Source: Fictibacillus arsenicus
Lineage (GTDB): Bacteria > Bacillota > Bacilli > Bacillales > Fictibacillaceae
NCBI RefSeq assembly: GCF_001999465.1
Contig: NZ_MQMF01000001.1
Location: 992,001-1,056,000 of the forward strand
DNA length: 64,000 nt
Direction of reading: 5' to 3'
Below the pieces are notes generated by a model. The model saw only the letters and a program-made list of their open reading frames with translations, had not been told where the DNA came from and did no database searches. The translations under genes were made by a program, and so were the position numbers. Shown one piece after another: positions 17,581-25,146 of this stretch; positions within the stretch are counted from its first letter, which is position 1, and each line of letters opens with the position of its first letter.

Positions 17581-18792
17581 GTGTCTTTTTTACAGTTGGC
17601 AGAATCCATCAAGCACCGAATCATTGAATACCGTCGTCACCTGCACCAATACCCAGAGCTGAGTTTTTCCGAATACAAAACCGCTGAATTTGTTGCAAAC
17701 ATATTAGAAGAAAACAACATCGAGGTGTTAAGAAACGTAGCCGAAACAGGTGTTGTCGGACTCATCAAAGGAGACTCACCTGGTAAAACCATTGCACTGC
17801 GTGCAGATATGGACGCCCTTCCGATTCAGGAACAAACCGATCTCAAATTCAGCTCAAACAACCCTGGTGTTATGCATGCTTGCGGACACGATTTCCACAC
17901 CTCCATCCTGCTCGGTGCCGCTATCCTTCTTAACCAGCACCGCCACTTAATCAACGGGAACATTAAACTCATTTTCCAGCCTGGTGAGGAGAAATTAACA
18001 GGTGCTAAAAAGATGATCGAAAAAGGCGTGCTTCAAAATCCTGATGTGGATGCGATTATAGCGCTGCATTGCTGGCCTGATCTTCCAGCTGGAACGATCG
18101 GTATCCGAAAAGGTCCGATTACCGCCGCTGCTGATTTTATTGAGATTACGATTCACGGAAAAGCAGGACACGCCGCTCATCCGCATAAGTGTGTAGATCC
18201 GATCGTCATAGCCGGACAAGTTGTTTCAACGCTCCAAACCGTCATTTCACGTGAGGTTGCACCTACCGAGCCAGCTGTTCTTACAATCGGAAAAATTAAT
18301 GGCGGTACAGCACCGAACGTGATTCCATCGACCGTTCACTTGTCTGGAATGATTCGAACCGTGAACCCTGAACTTCAAAAAAGAATGCCTGAAATAATTA
18401 ACCGAGTTGTTTCCAAAACAGCTGAGAGCATGAACGGTGAAGCTGAAATCTCTTATACAATGGCGACTCCCCCGCTGATAAGTGACGATTCGATGGTCGA
18501 ACTCATTGACCGTGTTGTAACCGAAACGCTTGGAGAAGGCCGCCTCGTCTATCTCGAAAACCCATCATTAGGCTCTGAAGATTTTTCGTTTTACGCAGAA
18601 CAGGTGCCTGGGGTTCTGTTTAGATTAGGTACACATAATGAAAAACCAGAATCAAAACTTTCACTGCATAATGCTGGTGTCCTCTTTGAAGAAGATGCGC
18701 TTACAACGGGGGTCTCTGTCATGTGTGAAGCTGCGATTCAATATTTAAGCAGCCAAACAGCGACAAAACAAATACTCACTGGAAAAGTTTGA
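17581..18792 (+). CDS. M20-family amidohydrolase (N-acyl amino acid hydrolase type)
   Basis: 403-residue dinuclear-metal M20D amidohydrolase of the hippurate / N-acyl-L-amino-acid hydrolase group. Metal ligands and catalytic residues are visible: Cys101 and His103 in HACGHDFHT, Glu137-Glu138 in FQPGEEK, His163 in ALHCWPD, and a C-terminal LHNAGVLFEEDA. GTG start at 17581 follows AGGAGG by 8 bases. No signal peptide. The gene has its own promoter and an attenuator of the type shared with the two-component and aldehyde dehydrogenase genes downstream, so it probably belongs to the same regulon; hydrolysis of a gamma-glutamyl-amino acid intermediate (for example gamma-glutamylglycine) is a reasonable but unproven role. 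Confidence 0.88.
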   Translation: MSFLQLAESIKHRIIEYRRHLHQYPELSFSEYKTAEFVANILEENNIEVLRNVAETGVVGLIKGDSPGKTIALRADMDALPIQEQTDLKFSSNNPGVMHACGHDFHTSILLGAAILLNQHRHLINGNIKLIFQPGEEKLTGAKKMIEKGVLQNPDVDAIIALHCWPDLPAGTIGIRKGPITAAADFIEITIHGKAGHAAHPHKCVDPIVIAGQVVSTLQTVISREVAPTEPAVLTIGKINGGTAPNVIPSTVHLSGMIRTVNPELQKRMPEIINRVVSKTAESMNGEAEISYTMATPPLISDDSMVELIDRVVTETLGEGRLVYLENPSLGSEDFSFYAEQVPGVLFRLGTHNEKPESKLSLHNAGVLFEEDALTTGVSVMCEAAIQYLSSQTATKQILTGKV

Positions 18793-18795
18793 TTA

Positions 18796-18824
18796 TTGAC
18801 AGAATATTAACATTATTTTAGAAT
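18796..18824 (+). promoter_or_regulatory. SigA promoter of the sensor kinase leader
   Basis: Near-consensus TTGACA at 18796, 17-bp spacer, TAGAAT at 18819. Start of transcription about 18831, about 20 nt before the attenuator hairpins. Confidence 0.75.
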
Positions 18825-18848
18825 CAATCTATAAGTGAAAAGTACGTA

Positions 18849-18919
18849 AGCAAAGGGGCTATGTATGGGTATTCCTGCGAATTTAGCGGGAGTATTTGTG
18901 CCGCCCCTTTTTGGTTTTT
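18849..18919 (+). promoter_or_regulatory. Transcription attenuator with ANTAR-type hexaloop hairpin, leader of the EutW-like gene
   Basis: Terminator: AAAGGGGC (18852-18859) with GCCCCTTT (18903-18910) followed by TTTGGTTTTT; a stem with GU pairs lies in the loop. Overlapping its 5' arm is AGC-AAAGGG-GCT (18849-18860), again a 3-bp stem and a six-base loop with A1 and G4. This implies autoregulation of the kinase-regulator pair. Confidence 0.72.
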
Positions 18920-18946
18920 AAAAGATTGTTGCCACTTCTTTGAATA

Positions 18947-19075
18947 GTTGATTGGAGCGCAAGGTGCGAGACTCCTGTGGGACGAGCGGGACAGGTGAGA
19001 CTCCTGACGGCGCAAAGCGCCAGGAGGCTCACCGCACGCCCCACGGAAAGCGAGCAACCTGAAGCGGAAATCAAC
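18947..19075 (+). repeat. 129-bp structured intergenic repeat, copy B
   Basis: Same length and same GTTGATT/AATCAAC ends as copy A at 8950. The centre forms GGTGAG...CTCACC around a stem CTCCTG..GGCGC/GCGCC..GGAG, different from copy A in sequence yet still paired. It lies inside the leader of the sensor kinase, between the attenuator and the start codon. Confidence 0.85.
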
Positions 19076-19145
19076 CTTTCTAATTGCAACAATGTTTACG
19101 AAAACAGGAGTCAGCCTTCTTAAAGTAGTGAGAAAGGAGACAACC

Positions 19146-20561
19146 ATGCACCGTACCATTCAAGAACTTTGCACGCAATATACCAACTTAACCCTGTCAG
19201 ATATTGAAATCATTATTGAAAAATCAAAGTCCCTTCAACTCACTGCCGATCTAACCCAATCAAACCTATTTATCGATTGTCCAGCAAACGACGGCAAGCA
19301 CGCCATCGTTGTAGCTGAAGCAAAGCCTGCCAACGCTCCTTCTCTTTACTCAAAATCTGTAGTCGGAAAGTACGCATATGCGTCCTTCGAGCCTGCCGTT
19401 GCTTTTACCCATAAAACCGGCAAGCCGATGAAAAGAATGCGCGCCATCACTCAAGAAGCAAAATACGTAAAACAAAGTGTTGTTCCTATTAAAAATGAAC
19501 GCGGCGAAACGATCGGTTCACTCATCATGGAAGAAGACGTGAGCGAACAGGTTCATCACGAAAATAAAGTAAAAACTCTATCGGAAACGAACGAACAGCT
19601 AAGCCAAACCTTAATCGGACTAACTGAGCAAGACTCTATCATCTCCAACATGATTCAGGAGTCCCTTCTGCTTCTCGATCCAAAAGGCAGAATTCTGTAT
19701 TACAACTCATGTGCGGGTTGTCTGATTAAAGAATTAGATGGAAAAACGGAGATTCTCGGAACGTTCATCCATGACCGCCTCCCTTTTATAAAGGGTATTT
19801 ATGAAGAAACTGAAAGCATTCTGCAACAAGAAGTAAATGTCGGAAAAAAAGTGCTCGAAGTGAAACAGATCATACTCGTTAACCAACGACAAATTACAGG
19901 GATTCTCGTCGTGATCCGTGATCTTACGGAGCTCCGGGAAAAAGAACGCCAGCTTATGGTGAAGTCAGCGGTCATCCAGGAAATTCATCATCGTGTAAAA
20001 AACAACCTGCAAACTGTATCCAGTCTTCTGCGGCTGCAGATGAAACGCGGCGGCGGTCCTGAAGGTATTCAGCAAAGTCTAAACCGGATCTCCAGCATAG
20101 CGGCCGTTCATGAAGAACTGCTCGAAAGTTCCAAGATTGATGAAGTCGAGATCAAACAGCTTATCGAACGGATCGGACAAATGTCTATCCAAAGCCGGTT
20201 GTGTGCTGACGCTGAAGTGTCCATCGAGTTTCATGGTGAAGAGATGTATTTAAAATCAGATGTTGCCGTTTCATTAGCCCTTACCATCAATGAACTTATT
20301 CAAAACTGTTTGAAGCATGCTTTTAAAAAGCAGCATCAAGGAAACATCAGTATTTATTTTTCAGATGTTCAGGATCATTTTGAGGTCTTAGTTGAGGATA
20401 ACGGTATTGGCTATTCTTCCTCTAATCAATCCTCGTTTGGACTCGATATTGTGAACACAATTGTATGTCACGATTTAGCCGGAACGTTTACTATTGAAAA
20501 AACAAAGAGCGGTACAAAAGCGGTTATCACTTTTCCATTAAAAGAGGTGGAAGCAGTTTGA
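19146..20561 (+). CDS. Sensor histidine kinase, EutW/PdtaS-like (HisKA_2)
   Basis: 471-residue cytoplasmic kinase with no membrane segment. The N-terminal 130 residues match the input domain of EutW/PdtaS-type kinases; a PAS-like region follows (about 170-270), then HisKA_2 with the phospho-acceptor motif EIHHRVKNNLQTVSSLLRLQ near residue 280, and an HATPase domain (NELIQNCLKHAF, VEDNGIGY, FGLDIVNTIV). EutW senses ethanolamine in enterococci; the downstream ethanolamine-type permease fits that input. Start is ATG at 19146 with AAAGGAGA; an in-frame ATG at 19092 lies at the end of the repeat element and lacks a site. The stop overlaps the TTG of the response regulator. Confidence 0.88.
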   Translation: MHRTIQELCTQYTNLTLSDIEIIIEKSKSLQLTADLTQSNLFIDCPANDGKHAIVVAEAKPANAPSLYSKSVVGKYAYASFEPAVAFTHKTGKPMKRMRAITQEAKYVKQSVVPIKNERGETIGSLIMEEDVSEQVHHENKVKTLSETNEQLSQTLIGLTEQDSIISNMIQESLLLLDPKGRILYYNSCAGCLIKELDGKTEILGTFIHDRLPFIKGIYEETESILQQEVNVGKKVLEVKQIILVNQRQITGILVVIRDLTELREKERQLMVKSAVIQEIHHRVKNNLQTVSSLLRLQMKRGGGPEGIQQSLNRISSIAAVHEELLESSKIDEVEIKQLIERIGQMSIQSRLCADAEVSIEFHGEEMYLKSDVAVSLALTINELIQNCLKHAFKKQHQGNISIYFSDVQDHFEVLVEDNGIGYSSSNQSSFGLDIVNTIVCHDLAGTFTIEKTKSGTKAVITFPLKEVEAV

Positions 20562-21136
20562 AACCAAAAATTATTGTGATTGAAGATGAAGCGATTTTGA
20601 GAATGGATCTAAAAGAAATGCTCACTGATGCGGGCTATCACGTGATAGCGGAGGGTGATAACGGAGAAAAAGCAATTGAGCTTGCTCACCAGCTGCAACC
20701 TGATTTAATGATCATGGATATCAAAATGCCGAAGATGAACGGACTAAAAGCAAGCCAGATCATCGCCAAACAAAGTAAAACTCCTATTCTTATGCTTACT
20801 GCCTTTAGCCAAAAAGAGTTTGTGGAAGATGCAAAAAAAGCGAACGTGCTTGGATATCTTGTAAAACCGGTCTCTGAGACGAACTTGATTCCAGCAGTTG
20901 AAATCGCACTCTCTCAAGCCCAGCAACGAGTGCAATATGAAGAAGAGCTTTTACAAAGAGATAAAAAAATGAATGCCCGAAAGCAGATCGAACGTGCAAA
21001 GGGCGTTCTCATGAAAGTGAAGAAGCTGAACGAACAAGCCGCTTATGAGAAGATGCGGAACTTCAGTATGAAACAGCAAGTCTCGCTCGAACGCACAGCG
21101 AATGCAATATTGAAAAAATACGCAAATGACATGTAA
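20558..21136 (+). CDS. ANTAR-domain response regulator, EutV-like antiterminator
   Basis: 192-residue regulator: receiver domain with phospho-acceptor Asp54 (MIMDIKMPKMNG) and Lys in VKPVSE, a helical linker (about 120-135), and a C-terminal ANTAR RNA-binding domain (ARKQIERAKGVLMKVKKLNEQAAYEKMRNFSM). ANTAR proteins bind paired hexaloop RNA hairpins and prevent terminator formation. It starts at TTG 20558 overlapping the kinase stop (TTGA), so the pair is translationally coupled. Three leaders with suitable hairpins lie on both sides of it, and its own stop codon is followed at once by the third. Targets beyond this window cannot be assessed. Confidence 0.9.
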   Translation: MKPKIIVIEDEAILRMDLKEMLTDAGYHVIAEGDNGEKAIELAHQLQPDLMIMDIKMPKMNGLKASQIIAKQSKTPILMLTAFSQKEFVEDAKKANVLGYLVKPVSETNLIPAVEIALSQAQQRVQYEEELLQRDKKMNARKQIERAKGVLMKVKKLNEQAAYEKMRNFSMKQQVSLERTANAILKKYANDM

Positions 21137-21145
21137 ATAAAACCC

Positions 21146-21200
21146 GGCAAAGACGCCTAAGAAATACATCAACCATGTATGTCCTTAGGCGTCTTTTGTC
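21146..21200 (+). promoter_or_regulatory. Transcription attenuator with ANTAR-type hexaloop hairpin, ahead of the aldehyde dehydrogenase gene
   Basis: Strong terminator: AAAGACGCCTAAG (21149-21161) pairs perfectly over 13 bp with CTTAGGCGTCTTT (21184-21196), followed by a T-rich tract; ATACAT/ATGTAT is nested in the loop. The alternative hairpin GGC-AAAGAC-GCC (21146-21157) has a six-base loop with A1 and G4 and overlaps the 5' arm. Confidence 0.78.
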
Positions 21201-21249
21201 TTCTTTTACTCTCTTATTCTCTAAAACTAACCTTACAGGAGGTATGAAC

Positions 21250-22725
21250 ATGGAAAAAACGACACTTAACTACCTATGGATCAAAGGCGAGAGGGTCAGC
21301 ACATCTGAGAGCATCGATGTTATAAATCCGGCGACTGGCGAAGTCATCGACCAAGTGCCTAATGGAGGTGAAAAAGAAACGAAGCTTGCGATCAACGCAG
21401 CCTATGAAGCTTTTAAACCGTGGAAGAAGCTCACCCCCGAAAAACGAGAGTCGTACTTAGTGAAATGGGCTGATAACTTACTAGAAAACCGTGATGAACT
21501 GGCTGCTATTTTAACGGAAGAACAAGGAAAGCCATTAAGCGAATCGCGAGGTGAAATTGAAGGATGTGCAACGTTCATCAGATGGTACGCCGAGGAAGGA
21601 AAACGTGTTTACGGCGAAGTGATCACTGGCTCCAAAGAAAACCAGCGCATCTCCGTGATCAAACAGCCAGTTGGTGTGTGCGGGCTGATCACACCTTGGA
21701 ACTTCCCTGGCGCGATGGTGGCACGGAAAACCGCTCCTGCTCTTGCGGCTGGCTGTACGGTCGTTGTGAAACCGGCGAGTGAAACCCCGAGGATCGCCAT
21801 CGCCATTTTCGAACAGCTCATGAAAACCGGGATTCCAGCTGGGGTTGCAAACCTTGTGACGGGTAAAGCATCTGTAATCGGTGAGACGTTATTTGAAGAT
21901 AGACGCGTAAAGAAGATTTCGTTTACCGGTTCAACCGAAATCGGAAAACAGCTCATGAAGCGCGCAGCCGATCAAGTGAAGCGAATCTCGCTGGAGCTTG
22001 GCGGAAATGCACCTGCGATCGTCTTCCCTGACGCAAACCTTGACCTCGCTGCAAAAGCGATCGTCGACAATAAGTTCGAAAACTGCGGACAGATGTGCAA
22101 CGGGATAAACGTCATTTATGCCCATGAGGAAATCAAGGAAAAGCTTACTGAAAAGATCGTGAATCTAGTAAAAGAACTAAAAGTGGGCTCTGGGTCTGTC
22201 CCGGGGTCAGACCCCGGGACAGACCCTATACAAATTGGCCCTTTAGTGAATGAAGCAGCACTCAAGAACGTCGAACAACTGCTTCAAGATGCCGAAGAAA
22301 AAGGTGCCACAGTAGAAACTGGCGGCGAGCGAACCAGCGACTCCACCGGCTACTTCTTTCAGCCAACTGTACTCAGCGATGTCACACTCGATATGAAACT
22401 GACACAAGATGAAATTTTCGGTCCGGTTGCTCCTATCCTCTCTTTCCAAAGAGAACAGGAGGTCGTGGAATTCACCGAAAAAAGCCCTTACGGCTTGGCA
22501 GCTTACTTCTTCACCCGTGATGTAAACCGCGTATACCGCATGGCTGAAGAACTCGACTCCGGCATGATCGGCGTAAACGGAACATCGCTGAGTGTCCCTC
22601 AAGCTCCGTTTGGCGGAATTAAAGAAAGCGGCATCGGCCGTGAAGGCGGATTTTACGGATTAGAAGAGTTTCTCGAACTGAAATACATCTCACTCACGCT
22701 CGAAAATGAAGAAGGAGGTTATTAA
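21250..22725 (+). CDS. NAD(P)-dependent aldehyde dehydrogenase
   Basis: 491-residue aldehyde dehydrogenase superfamily protein of the succinate-semialdehyde type. Visible: TPWNFPGAMVARKTAPALAAG, the Rossmann FTGSTEIGKQ, the general-base Glu in LELGGNAP, the catalytic Cys in NCGQMCNG and the C-terminal PFGGIKESGIGREGG. ATG at 21250 lies 7 bases after AGGAGG. A 35-bp near-GC palindrome at 22192-22226 inserts about a dozen residues (SGSVPGSDPGTDP) just before the conserved IGPLVNE motif, in frame. In context it may oxidise gamma-glutamyl-aminoacetaldehyde to gamma-glutamylglycine; the substrate is inferred only. Confidence 0.88.
   Translation: MEKTTLNYLWIKGERVSTSESIDVINPATGEVIDQVPNGGEKETKLAINAAYEAFKPWKKLTPEKRESYLVKWADNLLENRDELAAILTEEQGKPLSESRGEIEGCATFIRWYAEEGKRVYGEVITGSKENQRISVIKQPVGVCGLITPWNFPGAMVARKTAPALAAGCTVVVKPASETPRIAIAIFEQLMKTGIPAGVANLVTGKASVIGETLFEDRRVKKISFTGSTEIGKQLMKRAADQVKRISLELGGNAPAIVFPDANLDLAAKAIVDNKFENCGQMCNGINVIYAHEEIKEKLTEKIVNLVKELKVGSGSVPGSDPGTDPIQIGPLVNEAALKNVEQLLQDAEEKGATVETGGERTSDSTGYFFQPTVLSDVTLDMKLTQDEIFGPVAPILSFQREQEVVEFTEKSPYGLAAYFFTRDVNRVYRMAEELDSGMIGVNGTSLSVPQAPFGGIKESGIGREGGFYGLEEFLELKYISLTLENEEGGY
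22192..22226. repeat. Perfect 35-bp palindrome inserted in the aldehyde dehydrogenase gene
   Basis: Arms GGGTCTGTCCCGGGGTC and GACCCCGGGACAGACCC, 17 bp each around a single A. It is far more GC-rich than the flanks and codes for a Gly/Ser/Pro/Asp stretch absent from normal family members, so it looks like an inserted palindromic element tolerated in a surface loop. Confidence 0.8.
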
Positions 22726-22726
22726 A

Positions 22727-24148
22727 ATGAGTCAAGAAACAATCGTAAATCTATCCCAAAAGGAAGAGTCAAAGAAAACAGGATTGATCTCAAAAGAAAC
22801 CTTGCTTTCATTGCTGGAAGACGGATCGATCGATACGGTGAATCTAGCAATCTGTGATATGCAAGGGCGACTAATGGGAAAACGTCTGACGGCTGCCTAT
22901 TGTTTAGAAAACAACCTCGATAAAGGAACCCATTTTTGCAACTATCTGCTTGGTACGGACTTCGAAATGAACACGCCTGACGGCTACGAAATGATGAACT
23001 GGGAGAACGGCTACGGTGACTGGCTCGCCCTCCCCGACTGGTCAACCCTCCGTATCGTACCTTGGGCGGACCGTACCGCCATCGTTTTTTGCGATGTGTA
23101 CGATGAAAAGACCGGTGATCCCATCCCGATTGCGCCTCGCACCCTTTTGAAGAACCAAATTGAAAAAGCAGCAGCAAAAGGATTCGAACTCAACATGGCT
23201 AGTGAACTTGAGTTCTATCTGTTCAAAGAGTCCTTTGAAGACCTTCATCAAAAAGGCTATGAAGATGTTGAGACAGCTGGACATATTAACGAAGATTATA
23301 ACCTTCTTCAAGGAACGCGAAACGAACCGTTTTATCAAAAAATCCGCCGGAAAATGGCTAAAGCAGATATCCCTATCGAGTCTTCTAAAGGTGAAGCATT
23401 TAAAGGACAGCATGAGATCAACATGCGTTATTCCGACGCATTAAACGCTGCAGACAACCACATTATGTTCAAACACGGCATGAAAGAAATCTGCATGCAA
23501 GACAATTTATCTGTCACGTTCATGGCAAAGCCAAACCACCAATGGACAGGCTCAAGCGGCCACATCCACCTGAGCCTATGGGACAAGCGCGCGGGCGAGA
23601 ATATTTTTTATGATCCAGATAGCGGCAACCATAATATGTCTAAAACGATGCAGCATTTTTTAGCTGGGGTCTTAAAATACTCACGGGACTTTGCCCTGTT
23701 TTTCGCACCTTACGTTAATTCGTATAAAAGATACGCTCAAGAAAGCTGGGCCCCAGTTAACATCATCTGGAGTCATGACAACCGTTCATCCGGCTACAGA
23801 ATTGTCGGCGACGGAAAAAGTCTCCGTATGGAAACACGTATTCCTGGAGCGGATATGAACCCTTACTTAGCGTACACAGCCCTGATTGGTGCTGGACTTC
23901 AAGGCATTGAGGAGGGCTTAGAGCTTGAACCTGAATTCAAAGGAAACGCTTATAAAGATAAAAACATCCCGCGTATTCCAGGTTCGCTATATGAGGCCAT
24001 CCAATGTTGGGAAGATAGTGAAGTCGTTCAAAAAGTGTTGGGCGAAAAAGCAGCCTCCCACTACCTTTTTACAGCAAAACTAGAACAAAAACAGTTTGAT
24101 CGTATCGTGACGAAATGGGAACGTCAGCGTTATTTCGAGCAGTGCTAG
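22727..24148 (+). CDS. Glutamine synthetase-like gamma-glutamyl ligase
   Basis: 473-residue glutamine synthetase superfamily protein of the PuuA/GlnA4-like branch: N-terminal GS beta-grasp (NLAICDMQGRLMGKR), ATP/metal motifs MASELEFYLF, KGQHEINMRY, GSSGHIHLSLW and the R-rich APVNIIWSHDNRSSGYRI. Such enzymes join glutamate to an amine using ATP. With an ethanolamine-type permease, SDR and aldehyde dehydrogenase, the amine is most likely ethanolamine (product gamma-glutamylethanolamide); a polyamine or other amino alcohol is possible. The dehydrogenase stop is 1 base ahead of ATG 22727, which follows AAGGAGG by 8 bases. It is not the housekeeping nitrogen-assimilating enzyme. Confidence 0.85.
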   Translation: MSQETIVNLSQKEESKKTGLISKETLLSLLEDGSIDTVNLAICDMQGRLMGKRLTAAYCLENNLDKGTHFCNYLLGTDFEMNTPDGYEMMNWENGYGDWLALPDWSTLRIVPWADRTAIVFCDVYDEKTGDPIPIAPRTLLKNQIEKAAAKGFELNMASELEFYLFKESFEDLHQKGYEDVETAGHINEDYNLLQGTRNEPFYQKIRRKMAKADIPIESSKGEAFKGQHEINMRYSDALNAADNHIMFKHGMKEICMQDNLSVTFMAKPNHQWTGSSGHIHLSLWDKRAGENIFYDPDSGNHNMSKTMQHFLAGVLKYSRDFALFFAPYVNSYKRYAQESWAPVNIIWSHDNRSSGYRIVGDGKSLRMETRIPGADMNPYLAYTALIGAGLQGIEEGLELEPEFKGNAYKDKNIPRIPGSLYEAIQCWEDSEVVQKVLGEKAASHYLFTAKLEQKQFDRIVTKWERQRYFEQC

Positions 24149-24179
24149 CAGATTATTTAAACTTGAGGAGGAACAACAG

Positions 24180-24947
24180 ATGAGACTAAAAGACAAAGTA
24201 TGCATCATAACAGGGGCCGGCGGCGGAATGGGAAAAACCGCTGCTGAAATGTTTGCAAAAGAAGGCGCAAGAATCGCAGTATTTGAGATGAACGAAAAAA
24301 GCGGCTCGGAGGCGGCTGAAGCGATTCGTCAAGCTGGCGGTGACGCGACCTACTTTTATTGCAACGTAACGGACGAAAAAAGCGTAAAAAAAGCCGTTGA
24401 TGATACCGTAGAAAAATACGGGAAAATCGATGTCCTCTATAACAACGCCGGCGTCATGATTGCAGAGGATCACTCTGTCATTGATACTCCTGAAGACGCG
24501 TGGGACTTAGTTATGAACGTAAACGTTAAAGGGATCTATTTTATGTGCAAGTATGTCATTCCAGAAATGCAGAAGAACCAATCAGGATCGATCATCAACA
24601 TTGCGAGCTTTGTCGCTTTCCTCGGGTGCAGCGTTCCACAAGATGCATACACCGCTTCAAAAGGAGCTGTCAATGCACTGACAAAATCACTTGCGATCCA
24701 GTTCCGCCCGGAAGGCATCCGTACCAATTCCATCTGCCCTGGACCAATCGAAACGCCTCTATTGATGGAATGGCTCGTGAAAGATGAAGAAGCAAAAAAG
24801 GTACGGTTGTCGCGACAACCGGCCGGTCGATTCGGAAAACCAGAAGATATCGTGTACGCAGCCATTTATTTAGCATCTGACGAGTCAGATTGGACGAACG
24901 GGGCGCTGTTAAACATCGACGGCGGGATTACATCGAACTATTTTTGA
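24180..24947 (+). CDS. Short-chain dehydrogenase/reductase (SDR)
   Basis: 255-residue classical SDR: cofactor motif TGAGGGMGKTAAE, NNAGV, catalytic YTASKGA and the C-terminal NGALLNIDGGIT. Resembles 3-oxoacyl-ACP reductase/glucose dehydrogenase types, so the substrate cannot be read directly. In this operon an alcohol-to-aldehyde step on the gamma-glutamylethanolamide side chain would fit between the ligase and the aldehyde dehydrogenase. ATG at 24180 follows a GAGGAGG site; 31 bp from the ligase stop. Confidence 0.87.
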   Translation: MRLKDKVCIITGAGGGMGKTAAEMFAKEGARIAVFEMNEKSGSEAAEAIRQAGGDATYFYCNVTDEKSVKKAVDDTVEKYGKIDVLYNNAGVMIAEDHSVIDTPEDAWDLVMNVNVKGIYFMCKYVIPEMQKNQSGSIINIASFVAFLGCSVPQDAYTASKGAVNALTKSLAIQFRPEGIRTNSICPGPIETPLLMEWLVKDEEAKKVRLSRQPAGRFGKPEDIVYAAIYLASDESDWTNGALLNIDGGITSNYF

Positions 24948-24989
24948 TGATTTTGCCCGATTTCGGTGGTTGTAGCTGGTGCTCACCAG

Positions 24990-25116
24990 CCCCCATCCAC
25001 AAAATTCACCGCTCAATCCAAAAGTTTGAGCGGTGAATCCAAATATTTTGGGGCTGAATCCACGAGTTTTGGGCTTCAATCCAAAAGTTTTCACTGTTTA
25101 TCCACGAGTTTCAACT
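24990..25116 (+). repeat. 21-nt tandem array 5 with a 13-bp hairpin, upstream of the permease
   Basis: Six units with the core ATCCA at 24995, 25016, 25037, 25058, 25079 and 25100, exactly 21 nt apart, most followed by MRAGTTTT-like bases. ATTCACCGCTCAA (25004-25016) and TTGAGCGGTGAAT (25026-25038) form a perfect 13-bp stem with a 9-base loop. No head sequence like that of arrays 1-4. The array is open in the permease frame but lies before the real start. Confidence 0.8.
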
Positions 25117-25146
25117 ATGAACTTAAATTCGAAAGGAGTGTTTAAA

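Noticed and set aside
22706-24148. Housekeeping glutamine synthetase
   Set aside because: Operon context (aldehyde dehydrogenase, SDR, amine permease) and divergent N-terminus indicate a gamma-glutamyl-amine ligase.
25033-25146. N-terminal extension of the permease beginning at an upstream ATG
   Set aside because: It would translate a 21-nt intergenic repeat; the TTG at 25147 has a proper AAAGGAG site and gives the family-length protein.
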